Part shown: positions 25,514-33,870 of the stretch, piece after piece | Layout of the letters: the number at the start of each line of letters is the position of its first letter | Position numbering within the stretch: the first letter of the stretch is position 1 | NCBI RefSeq assembly: GCF_029607905.1 | Contig: NZ_JAPHEH010000001.1 | Span: forward strand, 1,393,530-1,457,529 | Reading direction: 5' to 3' | DNA length: 64,000 nt | Origin: Thiovibrio frasassiensis | GTDB lineage: Bacteria; Desulfobacterota; Desulfobulbia; Desulfobulbales; Desulfurivibrionaceae | The notes under the pieces: generated by a model | The model's database searches: none | What the model saw: the letters and a program-made list of their open reading frames with translations, nothing else | Told to the model about the DNA's origin: nothing | Program-made: the position numbers and the translations under genes

Positions 25514-25799
25514 GCTCTTTCTCCTGTTGGATCATTGCATGCCATACTGCCATGGGCTTAAGGCAAGGGCAAGAGGGACTCTCAGGGTTGGCTTGAGAAT
25601 TTGCGCCTTCCATAGTAGGATGTGGGCCAGTATAGAGACGATGAATTTCTGCTTGCGAGCCAACCTTTCGAGATGCGTTTTTCATGAGTATACCCCATTA
25701 TTCTGCCACAGCGGCCACGGGAACACCAGGGGAGCGGTATGTTTTCTTGCCTGGCCCCGGGGTAAACCGTTTTTCTAACACCTTGAGATCTGAACAGTG
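25514..25799. other. Divergent intergenic region, no gene seen
   Basis: A 286-bp gap between the leftward flavoprotein gene and the rightward bioH-like gene. It must hold both promoters. I find no full biotin operator: a half-site-like GGTAAACC at about 25761 lacks a partner arm. No RNA gene is apparent. Confidence 0.5.
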
Positions 25800-26477
25800 A
25801 TGGTGCAACGCTGGATTTATGATGCAGAGGAGGGCGCAACATCGTTGCACCCTCCTGTCCTTTTTCTGCCCGGCTGGGGATTTCCCGGACAGGTGCTCGA
25901 TCTGGCGGAAAGGCGATTTTCCTGGGCAAGGCCGCTTGCGCCGCTGGACCCTGCCACCGCGCAGGCGGAGATTCTCGCTTTTCTTGGCGAACATAATCTG
26001 GCTGCCATTCATCTGGTCGGCTGGTCCATGGGCGCTAACCTGGCGGTGGATTGTGCCCGCGCCTTTCCCAGGAAAGTAGCGTCCCTGAGCCTGCTGGGCA
26101 TGCGGTCTTCCTGGCCAGCCTCGGAAATAGAAGCCATCCGCCAGGGTCTGGCGGCTGAGCCCCTCTCTTTTTTACGGGATTTTTACCGGAAGAGTCTTTT
26201 GGGGTATAAAAAAGAATCCCGTCGCTTTGTGGCCGAGCAACAGGAACCCTTGCTGGCTTCTCTCGATATGCAGCTTCTTGGCCGGGGCCTCGACTATCTG
26301 GCCCAATGGCGGTTGCCCAAGCAAGGGATGTCATGCCCGGTTTCCTGCTGGCATGGGCGGCGGGACATCATCGCCCCGGTAACGGAACAGGGAGTGATCT
26401 CCGGAGCCGGCACCAAAATCCTTGAGCATGGCGGGCATGCTCTTTTTCTTGACCCGGAGTGTATTGTTTGTGAGTGA
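25800..26477 (+). CDS. bioH: BioH-like alpha/beta hydrolase (probable pimeloyl-ACP methyl ester esterase)
   Basis: BioH-type esterases cleave the methyl ester of pimeloyl-ACP, ending BioC-dependent pimelate synthesis. The 225-residue protein has LFLPGWGFPGQVLDL (oxyanion region), the nucleophile elbow VGWSMGANLAVD, an Asp in WHGRRDIIAPV and a His in LEHGGHALFLD, giving a complete Ser-Asp-His set. The lid helices contain FLRDFYRKSLLGYKKESRRF. The role rests on its place directly before bioC, with an 8-base overlap, since hydrolase families in this pathway (BioH, BioG, BioK, BioJ) are diverse. A GTG one codon earlier (25797) is possible. Confidence 0.8.
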   Translation: MVQRWIYDAEEGATSLHPPVLFLPGWGFPGQVLDLAERRFSWARPLAPLDPATAQAEILAFLGEHNLAAIHLVGWSMGANLAVDCARAFPRKVASLSLLGMRSSWPASEIEAIRQGLAAEPLSFLRDFYRKSLLGYKKESRRFVAEQQEPLLASLDMQLLGRGLDYLAQWRLPKQGMSCPVSCWHGRRDIIAPVTEQGVISGAGTKILEHGGHALFLDPECIVCE

Positions 26478-27249
26478 TTCGCGGAAGCAAAGAATCCGGC
26501 AACGGTTTTCCCGAGCCGCCGGGACCTACGACGCCCATGCCGAGACGCAGAAGGATCTGGCCGCTCGCTTGCTCCGGGAGCTTCCCGAGGGAACGGGGGT
26601 GGAACGGATACTGGAGATAGGTTGCGGCACCGGGCATTTCACCGCTCTGCTCGCCGTCCGCTATCCGGAGGCGCGGATCACTGCCCTGGATTTTGCCGAA
26701 GGCATGGCCCGGCTGGCTGGAAAGCGGTTGGCAGAGAAGCGCAATGTTTCCGTGCTGTGCGAGGACGGGGAACGGTTTCTCTCCGGGTGCTCCGGGCATT
26801 TTGAGCTGATCTGCGCCAACTCCACCCTGCAGTGGTTTGATGACGTCGGAGGGGCCTTGCGCCGAATCGGTGGGCTGCTTTCCGAGAAAGGATGCTTTGC
26901 CGGGGTGCTCTTCGGCCCCAGGACTTTTGTTGAGTTGGCCCAGGGGCTGAGCCAGGTCTTTGGCCGGGAGGTGCGTCTGCCGCCCCACGGGTTTCCCCCC
27001 GGCAAGGATCTGGAGTCCATGTTGGCGGAGATCTTTCCCCGTTTTTCCGTGCAGGAAGAAAGCAGGGTCAAAAACTATCCCTCGCTGCTTGAGCTGCTGG
27101 ACCATATCCGCAAGACCGGTACCGGGGGGGGGCAGTTGCCGGCGCCATTGACCCGGGGGCGGCTGCAGCAGCTCGACGCCTGGTTTCAGGCAACCTATTG
27201 CGGGTATCCGGTCACCTATCAGGCCTTTGTCGTTAAGGGGGAACAATGA
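26470..27249 (+). CDS. bioC: Malonyl-ACP O-methyltransferase BioC
   Basis: BioC methylates malonyl-ACP so that fatty-acid synthesis can make the pimeloyl chain of biotin. The 259-residue protein starts (V/M)SDSRKQRIRQRFSRAAGTY, the BioC N-terminus, then has SAM motif I ILEIGCGTGHFTALLAVRYP, acidic LDFAEGMARLAGKRL and FELICANSTLQWFDDVGGAL, all family features. The start is the GTG at 26470, inside the bioH-like stop region, with GGAG about 10 bases upstream. The track of the frame extends upstream without homology. The 3' end overlaps bioD by ATGA. Confidence 0.92.
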   Translation: MSDSRKQRIRQRFSRAAGTYDAHAETQKDLAARLLRELPEGTGVERILEIGCGTGHFTALLAVRYPEARITALDFAEGMARLAGKRLAEKRNVSVLCEDGERFLSGCSGHFELICANSTLQWFDDVGGALRRIGGLLSEKGCFAGVLFGPRTFVELAQGLSQVFGREVRLPPHGFPPGKDLESMLAEIFPRFSVQEESRVKNYPSLLELLDHIRKTGTGGGQLPAPLTRGRLQQLDAWFQATYCGYPVTYQAFVVKGEQ

Positions 27250-27950
27250 ACGCGATCTTTGTCGCCGGCACCGGAACCGATGTGGGCAAGACCCATCTCT
27301 GCGGGCTCCTGCTGGATTTTCTTCTGAAAGAGGGAATCCAGGGCGGCTATCAGAAATGGGCGGCCACCGGGTCGGAATATCCGCCCGCCGATTTGGCGCA
27401 ATGCCTGGGTATGGCGGGGGTGTCCCTTGTCCCGGAGCTGGTCAGCAGTCAGGTGGTGCATCATTTCGCCCTGCCCGCCTCGCCCCATCTTGCCGCAGAG
27501 CAGGAGGGCCGGGTTGTCGAGCCGGAGTCGATCCGCAGGAATTTCCGGGAGATGTGTGGTCTCCATGAACTGCTGGTGGTGGAAGGGGTAGGCGGGGTGA
27601 TGGTGCCGCTGCGCCGGGACCTGCTGCTCATCGATCTTCTTGCCGAGTTGAAGATCCCCACTCTGGTGGTGGCCAAGAGCGGCTTGGGCACCATCAATCA
27701 TACCCTGTTGACCCTTGCGGCGCTGCGCCACCGGGAGATCCCCGTCCTGGGCGTGGTGTTTTCCGATGGTGCGCCGGAGGAAGATGCGCTGCTGGTTGCG
27801 GATAATATGCGGACCATCGGCGAGATGGGTCAGGTTGCGGTCCTGGGCCGCTTGCTGTATGCGCCGGATCCTGGCCGGGCCAAGGAAGGGTTTATCCCGA
27901 TTGGCCGGACCATTCTTGCGGCGATCCGGAAGGGCTCTTCCCTGGGCTAA
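27246..27950 (+). CDS. bioD: ATP-dependent dethiobiotin synthetase
   Basis: BioD closes the ureido ring of dethiobiotin from diaminopelargonate, CO2 and ATP. The 234-residue protein has FVAGTGTDVGKTHLCGLLLD (P-loop), YQKWAATGSEYP, and VVEGVGGVMVPLRRDLLLID, LLVVAKSGLGTINHTLLTL-type TLVVAKSGLGTINHT. The first motif and the VVEGVGG segment are diagnostic. Its ATG overlaps the bioC stop by 4 bases, so translation is probably coupled. bioA, bioB and bioF are not in the window, so the pathway must be split over the genome. No terminator is evident before the convergent KamA-like gene. Confidence 0.95.
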   Translation: MNAIFVAGTGTDVGKTHLCGLLLDFLLKEGIQGGYQKWAATGSEYPPADLAQCLGMAGVSLVPELVSSQVVHHFALPASPHLAAEQEGRVVEPESIRRNFREMCGLHELLVVEGVGGVMVPLRRDLLLIDLLAELKIPTLVVAKSGLGTINHTLLTLAALRHREIPVLGVVFSDGAPEEDALLVADNMRTIGEMGQVAVLGRLLYAPDPGRAKEGFIPIGRTILAAIRKGSSLG

Positions 27951-28011
27951 GCGCCCTGTCTTGCTGGCTTCCGGTTAGGTCCCCATTGAGATCTTCCGAC
28001 CTTTCCTTCCC

Positions 28012-29799
28012 TTAAAAATAGTGCCAGATGGTTTCGTAGTCGGAAACGCTTTCCCCGTCCTTGCTCAACCGTTCCAGATAGTGGAGGATCGGCACGTCCG
28101 TGGTGATGAAGGTGGAGGTGTCTTGAGCGACCTTTTTTTCCCAGGAATGAAATTCGTATACCCGCGCCCCGTCGGGAAGAATGGTGAGAAAATTACGGTA
28201 TCCCCGGTCGCGCAGGTAGCTTTTCCCCTGTCTGGGGACATTGAAGACCGCTTCGTCGGTTCTGGCCAAGCCCGGCAGGAGGCGGGCCTCTTCCTGCTGC
28301 TCCTGGAGAAGCCTGGCAATGGGGGTGCGGTAGGCAAGGGTCTCGTCCTTGCCCTTGGTGTTGAAGGTGTAATAGGGATCAATGCCGATCAAGCGCAGGA
28401 GACGGCGCAGGGCGGCGGCCTCGAACCGTTTTGAGGCGTAGTAGGTGTAGACCAACTGGTTGTAGACCGGGATGCCGCGCAGCCGGAATTTGTTTACCGC
28501 GGCAACCGTATCCGGCGTCACTTCGTAGGGATGCTGGACATGGGTCATAATCGTCACCTCCCTGCGGCCCGGCTCACGGTATTGGCTGATCAGCGCGGCC
28601 AGCCCTTCCGTGATCCGCATGGGCATGGTGACCAGGGTCCGGCTGCCGATGCGGATGCGTTCCACCGTAGGGATTTCCGCCACCTTGGCCAGGATGGCGG
28701 CCAGGGCCTCATTGCCCATGGCCAGGGGATCGCCGCCGGTGATCAACACTTCGTGGATCGCGGGATGATCGGAGATCCACTGGACTGCGGCATCGACCTT
28801 TTCCATGCCGGCAAAGGCGCCGCTGGCCATGACATCGTCGATCTCCCAGTTGCGTTGACAATAGACGCAGATCTGGGGGCAGGTGTTGTAGGGCTTGAGG
28901 ATGCAGATCGCCGGATAGCGCCGGGTAACGAGATCAAAGGGAGAGGTGTCCTCCTCGCCCATGAAATCGAGGCAGGAGACATCTTCCACCGCGGCGATTT
29001 CCTTCACATAGCTCATGGGCGGCAGCACCTGGGCGCGGATGGCCGCATCCCGCTTGCTCCCGATTTCATCATCCATCAGGGAAAGGTAATGGGGGGTGAT
29101 CCCGAAGGGGAGCCGATTTTCCTTGGCCGCCTTCAGGGCGTTGCGTTGCGAACCGCTGAGTTTCACCATCTTTTCCAAGGTGGCAAGATCGCGGACAATG
29201 TGCCGGATCTGCCAGCGCCAATCGTGCCAATTTTCCAGGCTGCCGCCCAACACCGAGAGGATCTTTTCCCGTCGTGCCTGTCGCCGCAGTATCGCCTTCT
29301 CCTCAAGACCGGACGGATAGGCGGACATGCGGCGGTCCACTTCATCCCAGAGATTGTCCAGCTGGCGGGAACGCTTGACTGCCGCCTTTCTCCCGCTTGA
29401 TCCCACCGCGGTCAGGTGGATGGCGTCCGGCGCCTTGCGAAGCGCTTGGCCCTGCATGCCAAGGAGCAGATGGAGGAGATCGGCAAAAAAGGCAGGGGAG
29501 AGTTCCGGCCGCGGGAGATCATGGCCGATATCCCAGAGGGCCTGGAGGATACTGAAGCCTGCGGCCTGCTCGGAACCTTTTTTGAGGATGGTGCGAAAGG
29601 AAAAGCCGCAATCGCGGATGCGGGCCAGCAGGCTGGCGTCATCGCTGCTGGCCTCTTCCACGGCCTGCTGTTCCACGTTGAAGGTGAAATCAATGAGCTG
29701 GCCGCGCAGCTCTTCGATATCCTGGGCCAGGCCAATGCGCTTGAAGATCCGCGGGTTGGTTTTTTTGAGGTATTTTGCGGTAAAGATCGAGATGTCCAT
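28012..29799 (-). CDS. KamA-family radical SAM protein (lysine 2,3-aminomutase-like), substrate unknown
   Basis: Radical SAM aminomutases move amino groups with SAM, a [4Fe-4S] cluster and PLP. The 595-residue protein has the cluster motif YNTCPQICVYCQRNWE (C-x3-C-x2-C) near residues 303-312, then EVLITGGDPLAMGNEAL, RIRIGSRTLVTMPMRIT and TIMTHVQHPYEVTP, as in the LAM core. FNVPRQGKSYLR may hold the PLP lysine. A 280-residue helical N-terminal region (WHDWRWQIRHIVRDLATLEK) is longer than in LAM, and CQRNWE replaces CRHCTRR-type text, so it belongs to a divergent branch. AGGAG precedes ATG 29799; the 50 residues upstream are spurious. Monocistronic. Confidence 0.85.
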   Translation of the reverse strand: MDISIFTAKYLKKTNPRIFKRIGLAQDIEELRGQLIDFTFNVEQQAVEEASSDDASLLARIRDCGFSFRTILKKGSEQAAGFSILQALWDIGHDLPRPELSPAFFADLLHLLLGMQGQALRKAPDAIHLTAVGSSGRKAAVKRSRQLDNLWDEVDRRMSAYPSGLEEKAILRRQARREKILSVLGGSLENWHDWRWQIRHIVRDLATLEKMVKLSGSQRNALKAAKENRLPFGITPHYLSLMDDEIGSKRDAAIRAQVLPPMSYVKEIAAVEDVSCLDFMGEEDTSPFDLVTRRYPAICILKPYNTCPQICVYCQRNWEIDDVMASGAFAGMEKVDAAVQWISDHPAIHEVLITGGDPLAMGNEALAAILAKVAEIPTVERIRIGSRTLVTMPMRITEGLAALISQYREPGRREVTIMTHVQHPYEVTPDTVAAVNKFRLRGIPVYNQLVYTYYASKRFEAAALRRLLRLIGIDPYYTFNTKGKDETLAYRTPIARLLQEQQEEARLLPGLARTDEAVFNVPRQGKSYLRDRGYRNFLTILPDGARVYEFHSWEKKVAQDTSTFITTDVPILHYLERLSKDGESVSDYETIWHYF

Positions 29800-30076
29800 G
29801 GCTACTCCTGAAACTGACAGTGCTGCCCCGAAAAAAAAAGGGTTTCCGCGAGGGGAAACGAGGGCAGAACGACACTGGTTGGAATTGAGTTGACAAGAAA
29901 ACAAGACACGGGTGCGCATGCTGCAATGACGAGGCATCCCGTGTCGCACTTGACGGCAGAAAAAAGCAGGGGGTCAATAGCCTGCCGGGATTTCAATACT
30001 GATTGAAGAGGAAAGTCAACAGAACTGCAGGGTAATCGAGAGCGCGGTCACGGTCAAGGCATGGGGAGAAAATGGA
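29800..30076 (-). other. Leader region of the KamA-like gene with two hairpins
   Basis: No gene is seen in this gap. On the minus strand GACACGGGATGC (29945-29934) and GCACCCGTGTC (29915-29905) can pair with one bulge. Nearer the gene, GTTTCC and GGAAAC flank a 5-base loop around 29831-29847. They may mark a structured 5' leader, but I cannot match it to a riboswitch class. Confidence 0.35.
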
Positions 30077-30077
30077 G

Positions 30078-30099
30078 GGGGGAGATAGAGCGCTCCCCC
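30078..30099 (-). terminator. Terminator after the DUF2892 gene
   Basis: On the minus strand GGGGGAG (30099-30093) pairs with CTCCCCC (30084-30078), followed by TCCATTTTC. It lies 23 bp past the end of the arsR-DUF2892 unit. The T-run is short. Confidence 0.55.
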
Positions 30100-30121
30100 T
30101 CCCGGTACTTGCTTGGGCGGT

Positions 30122-30340
30122 CTATTTGCTGCAGCAGCTCTGACCGGAACGGCTTTCCGGTACCCCGAGTTTCTTGAGGATCATGGCCAAAGGGCAAAAC
30201 TTGGAAAAGCCGTATTGGAAAAGATTCGCCCCGACAAAAGCGGTGAGGAAATACCAGTAGGGGTGAATCCAGGTGCCCAGGGCCAGGCTGATCAGGATGA
30301 AGGCGCCGGCAAAAACATGAACCCAGTCCGTGATGATCAT
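30122..30340 (-). CDS. DUF2892 (YgaP-like) small membrane protein
   Basis: The 72-residue protein has two membrane helices: VHVFAGAFILISLALGTWI and YWYFLTAFVGANLFQYGF. It ends SKFCPLAMILKKLGVPESRS, the signature tail of DUF2892 proteins, and finishes with a CC pair. In E. coli the same domain anchors the rhodanese YgaP, which handles sulfane sulfur or cyanide; here the rhodanese part is absent. It lies 28 bp after an ArsR-family regulator and is very likely co-transcribed, the same pairing as ygaV-ygaP. Confidence 0.85.
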   Translation of the reverse strand: MIITDWVHVFAGAFILISLALGTWIHPYWYFLTAFVGANLFQYGFSKFCPLAMILKKLGVPESRSGQSCCSK

Positions 30341-30368
30341 AGGAGCATCTCCTTAATGGTGTTTGAAC

Positions 30369-30656
30369 TCAGGGAACTTCGCAGAAGAGTTCCCGCATGT
30401 TTTTGATCAATTCGGTCACCCTGCCTTCGGCGATCCGGTTGTAGATGAAGTTCGCATCCTTGCGGTAGGCGATTATCCCCTGGTTGCGGAGGATGGAGAG
30501 ATGCTGGGAGACATTGGCATTGGTGGTGTGCACTTCTTTGTGGATGTCGCCCACGGTCAATTCCCCGGCCTGCAACAGGCAGAGGATCTTCAGGCGGATG
30601 GGGTGCGACATGGTCTTGAGGAGCTTGGCAATATCCTCGATATGCTGGTCGTGCAT
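30369..30656 (-). CDS. ArsR/SmtB-family regulator, possibly sulfide/persulfide responsive
   Basis: The 95-residue protein is a winged helix: MSHPIRLKILCLLQAGELTV, then NANVSQHLSILRNQGIIAYR as recognition helix and wing. The ELCVCDL metal box of ArsR is missing. Two cysteines remain, Cys26 in LKILCLL and Cys92 near the C-terminus. BigR/SqrR/YgaV regulators carry a pair in about these places that forms a disulfide or polysulfide bridge. With a YgaP-type membrane gene downstream, sulfur-species sensing is a reasonable inference. GGAAGG lies upstream of the ATG. Confidence 0.85.
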   Translation of the reverse strand: MHDQHIEDIAKLLKTMSHPIRLKILCLLQAGELTVGDIHKEVHTTNANVSQHLSILRNQGIIAYRKDANFIYNRIAEGRVTELIKNMRELFCEVP

Positions 30657-30724
30657 GGGGCTGTTTCCTTCCCTGAAGTTGAGCTGTAAATCGTGCGGGG
30701 CCTCTTCTCTGTAAACTGAAAAAG

Positions 30725-31552
30725 TTAGGCTCCTTGTGAGAGCGTCACCCGCACGGGATCACCCACCTTTCCCTCAAGAATCTTTGCCGCATTCCCCTTG
30801 CTAACAGCCAATTCAAGATAGCCGCGGCTGCCGATGAGGGCAAGAACTCGGTTGTCCGGCCGCGATGCGTAAGCGCTTGTCAGGCCGGTCACTTGCTGAT
30901 TCTTATGAAAGATCTGGATGGACGCCGGATCAGCTTTCAGGTCGGCAAGAACACCCTGGTGGATATTGGTGGTCAGGTTGCCGAAATGATCGATGTGGAT
31001 CACGGACCCCGCTATGTTGCCATGAATCCGGTCAATTTGCAAGGTGGGGGATGCAAGTTTTATAAGATTTTCCTTAAGTGCTTGCCTGCCAAGGCGGGAG
31101 AGGTCGGCACCATTGGCCAGGGCGGCTGCGACCGGGGCGAGGATGTCCCGGCCGTGAAAGGTGGCGCTCAGCGGCCGACGATACAGGTGCGGGCAGTCGA
31201 TGAAGATCGCATGCTGGAAAAGGGATTCACCAAGAAAAGGGGTGAGCAACCCGTTGTCCGGGGCAAGAAAATAGTGGTCCATGGCCCGCACAATCAGGAG
31301 CTCGCGCGCGGTTCCCACCCCGGGATCGACCACGGCGAGATGGATGGTGCCGTGAGGGAAATACGGGGCTGCTGCCTGGAGCAGAAAGGCCCCTTGGGCA
31401 ATATCCTGAGGGGCAATCGTATGGCAAAGGTCGATGCGTTGCGCTTGGGGAGCCTGAGCGGCCAGAATCCCTTTCATGACCCCCACATATTCATCCTGCA
31501 GGCCGAAATCAGTGGTTACGGTGATGATGGGCGGCATGGCGTATTCATCCAT
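30725..31552 (-). CDS. SAM hydroxide adenosyltransferase (DUF62 family)
   Basis: This family splits S-adenosylmethionine with water to adenosine and methionine and is related to fluorinase and chlorinase. The 275-residue protein has PIITVTTDFGLQDEYVGVMK, the family's first motif, then IDLCHTIAPQDIAQGAFLL, HLAVVDPGVGTARELLIV, LAPDNGLLTPFL, FHGRDILAPVAAAL and VIHIDHFGNLTTNI. The Asp-Arg-His set typical of the hydroxide-using enzymes appears present in FHGRD and HIDHFGN. Start is ATG 31552 or the ATG 15 bases inside (31537); neither has a strong ribosome binding site. It lies just after a decayed MOSC gene on the same strand. Confidence 0.9.
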   Translation of the reverse strand: MDEYAMPPIITVTTDFGLQDEYVGVMKGILAAQAPQAQRIDLCHTIAPQDIAQGAFLLQAAAPYFPHGTIHLAVVDPGVGTARELLIVRAMDHYFLAPDNGLLTPFLGESLFQHAIFIDCPHLYRRPLSATFHGRDILAPVAAALANGADLSRLGRQALKENLIKLASPTLQIDRIHGNIAGSVIHIDHFGNLTTNIHQGVLADLKADPASIQIFHKNQQVTGLTSAYASRPDNRVLALIGSRGYLELAVSKGNAAKILEGKVGDPVRVTLSQGA

Positions 31553-31567
31553 TCTGTTTAAAAAGAG

Positions 31568-31904
31568 TCATTGGCAAGGGTTTCTTGGGTGTCCAGGGAC
31601 TTGGTCAGGCCAGACGGTGGCGCAATTGTTCAGCAGGTCCTGAAAAGATTCCCGCCAGGAGGTGGAAAGCGCCGGGGCCGCAAGCACCGTTTCCCAGTGG
31701 GGGAGTGGCCACCATTGTCCGCGCAAACCGCCTTGTTGTCCTCCCCGCCATGGCGTTTTTTTTCTGCACCCCGTCGCCGAGAAAGCCCGTTTTCGTGAGG
31801 AACAGGCTCCTATGGACAGGGAGTTTGCAGAGGCCGGTAACAATCTCCCGGCCATGAAAATTTTCGACTGTGGGGATCCCGATATTGAGGGAGATGAGCT
31901 GCAC
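31568..31904 (-). pseudogene. Frameshifted YiiM-like MOSC-domain gene
   Basis: MOSC domains carry sulfur for molybdenum cofactor chemistry; YiiM-type proteins handle N-hydroxylated substrates. A GTG at 31904 with CGGAGG 7 bases upstream opens QLISLNIGIPTVENFHGREI, then VTGLCKLPV and FLTKTGFLGDGVQ, the YiiM N-terminal half. The family's next block, HGGEDNKAVCADNGGHSP, is found in another frame (around 31758-31704). PHWETVLAAPAL is in the third frame, and PGHPRNPCQ, like the QPRxPC end motif, is in that last frame before TGA at 31568. At least two frameshifts and a short C-terminus show a decayed gene. Long antisense frames here are not real. Confidence 0.75.
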
Positions 31905-32077
31905 GGCAGGGCCTCCGGAGGAGCAAAGCGAGAAAAGTGTTTGATCTCTCAAAAACTGCGACAATAACTGTAATCGAGAATTTGCGCTCAGGCGAGCAGG
32001 AAACGAAGGGTTAGGGAACCCTGACCTTCGCAAGGTGCTAATTGCAGGAAAAACAGTGGGTTGGGGGAAAAACAATT

Positions 32078-32104
32078 TACATTCAAAAAGCGTTCTGCTG
32101 ATAA
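32078..32104 (+). promoter_or_regulatory. Possible sigma-28 promoter of the chemoreceptor gene
   Basis: GCTGATAA (32097-32104) is 7/8 to the FliA -10 element GCCGATAA. At exactly 11 bases before it stands TACATTCA, a weak (4/8) -35. Chemoreceptor genes are often FliA-dependent. The rest of 31905-32165 shows no gene. Confidence 0.35.
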
Positions 32105-32165
32105 TAAACCGTATGGGTGGAAAAGAAAGAGGGGATGCAAGGGTAAACAACAAGGGAGGATGTAG

Positions 32166-33764
32166 ATGATCGGCGGCAATGTCTCTATAAAGGTAAAGAT
32201 CGGTGGGGGATTTGGAATCTTTCTCGTGTTGCTTGGGGTTATTTCGTTGGGCAGCTTTTTCGGCCTGCGGACTATTGAAGGGCATTCCCATCTCCTGCTG
32301 GAACATAATACGGACAAGAGTTTTCTTCTGGAAAAACAGATCGACCATCTCAACTGGCTGAACAAGGTCAACGAGATTTTCCTCCGGGACGGTGTGTCCA
32401 AGCTGGAGGTGGAAACCGACGATCATAAGTGCGGCTTCGGGAAATGGCTATACAGCGACAAGACCCAGGCCATGTTGCAGGAGGGCGGCCAAGAGGCGGA
32501 ACTGCTCAAGGCCATTGAGGGGCCGCACAAGAAACTGCACGAGTCGGCCATTGAAATAGGCCACACTTATGGTGCCGGGGATATTGCCGGGGCCAAGCAG
32601 GTATACAATACCAAGGCCCTCTCCGCCTACGGCGAGATCAAGGGGCTGCTGACCCAGATCAGAGAGATTGCGGATAAGGATATTGCCGAGGAAGATCAGA
32701 AGCTTGAAAAAGCTATCTCCGTCATCAATGCTTCCACCATCAGTCTCTCCATTTTCGGCATACTCTTCGGGGTTCTTGCCGCCATCTTTATCACCCGGGG
32801 CATCACCGTGCCTCTGATCCGGGCCATTTCCGGCATTACCGAGGGGTCTGCCCAGGTGGACCAGGCCTCCAATCAGATTGCCGATTCAAGCCAGATGCTG
32901 GCGGACGGGACCTCCCAGCAGGCCGCCGCCATCGAGGAAACCTCCGCCTCCATGGAGGAAATGGCCTCCATGACCAAGCAGAATGCCGACAATGCCAGCC
33001 AAGCGGACCGCCATATGAAGGATGCCCACAAGGTGGTGGCGGAGGCTGGGGCGGCCATGGAGGAGCTGACCCGTTCCATGGCGGAGATCTCCAAGGCCAG
33101 CCAGGATACCCAGAAGATCATCAAGACCATCGATGAGATTGCCTTCCAGACCAATCTGCTGGCGCTCAATGCCGCGGTTGAGGCGGCCCGGGCCGGGGAA
33201 GCCGGCGCCGGTTTTGCCGTGGTGGCGGATGAGGTGCGAAACCTGGCCATGCGTGCCGCCGAGGCTGCCAAGAATACCGCAACCCTCATTGAGGGGACGG
33301 TGGAAAAGATCGGTGCCGGTGCCCAGCTGGTGGAGAGGACCAGTACCGCTTTTTCCCAGGTCTCCGGCAGCACCGAAAAGGTGGGCGCCTTGATCAGCGA
33401 GATCAGCGAGGCCTCCAAGGAGCAGGCCGGCGGTATCGCCCAGATCAACAAGGCCATTTTCGAGATGGATCAGGTGGTGCAGCGGATTGCCGCCAGTGCT
33501 GAGGAGTCTGCTTCCGCGGCCGAAGAGCTGCATTCCCAGTGCGGTCAGGCGCAGGAGCATGTCGCGGACATGGCAGGCGTGATCTATGGTGCACAGGCCA
33601 AGCAGGTGAAGATGGGCACCGCGCAGATCAAAAGAATGGGCAGCACTGCCCCGAGGCGTCTTGCGACGCCATCGGGGCAAAAGGGTGGCAAGAGCCGGGC
33701 TGTGTCAGCGCCGAAGATGTTGCCGACAACCGGTGGAGAGGATGAAAATTTTACCGATTTTTAA
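32166..33764 (+). CDS. Methyl-accepting chemotaxis protein with CZB zinc-binding domain
   Basis: A membrane receptor signalling to CheA. The first membrane helix is near residues 13-34 ([20 protein letters not shown]). The sensor region has H61 (HLNW), C89 ([10 protein letters not shown]), H121 and H125 (GPHKKLHES), the three-His one-Cys zinc set of CZB domains. Similar domains sense hypochlorous acid or bind zinc. The second helix is near 193-213 ([18 protein letters not shown]), followed by a short linker that I cannot call a full HAMP. The signalling tip is [20 protein letters not shown], then [25 protein letters not shown] lies 6 bases before the ATG. No CheA or other che gene is in the window. 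Confidence 0.93.
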   Translation: MIGGNVSIKVKIGGGFGIFLVLLGVISLGSFFGLRTIEGHSHLLLEHNTDKSFLLEKQIDHLNWLNKVNEIFLRDGVSKLEVETDDHKCGFGKWLYSDKTQAMLQEGGQEAELLKAIEGPHKKLHESAIEIGHTYGAGDIAGAKQVYNTKALSAYGEIKGLLTQIREIADKDIAEEDQKLEKAISVINASTISLSIFGILFGVLAAIFITRGITVPLIRAISGITEGSAQVDQASNQIADSSQMLADGTSQQAAAIEETSASMEEMASMTKQNADNASQADRHMKDAHKVVAEAGAAMEELTRSMAEISKASQDTQKIIKTIDEIAFQTNLLALNAAVEAARAGEAGAGFAVVADEVRNLAMRAAEAAKNTATLIEGTVEKIGAGAQLVERTSTAFSQVSGSTEKVGALISEISEASKEQAGGIAQINKAIFEMDQVVQRIAASAEESASAAEELHSQCGQAQEHVADMAGVIYGAQAKQVKMGTAQIKRMGSTAPRRLATPSGQKGGKSRAVSAPKMLPTTGGEDENFTDF

Positions 33765-33810
33765 CCGATGACCGGGCCAGAATGATGGCCAAAGGACATT
33801 GGGGCAAGTA

Positions 33811-33846
33811 GGGGGAACGGAGAGGATTCGTTCCCCCTTTTTTTTT
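33811..33846 (+). terminator. Rho-independent terminator after the chemoreceptor gene
   Basis: GGGGGAACG (33811-33819) pairs exactly with CGTTCCCCC (33829-33837), followed by nine T. The convergent deacetylase gene ends just beyond, at 33871. Confidence 0.9.
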
Positions 33847-33870
33847 GTGCAGATCTCTGCCTGCTCTGCC

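Noticed and set aside
25740-25799. A BirA-type biotin operator before the bio cassette
   Set aside because: Only one half-site-like GGTAAACC; the inverted partner at the required distance is missing.
31605-32426. A 273-codon minus-strand frame
   Set aside because: Only its 3' part has homology (the MOSC N-terminal block); the rest crosses the chemoreceptor promoter and start.
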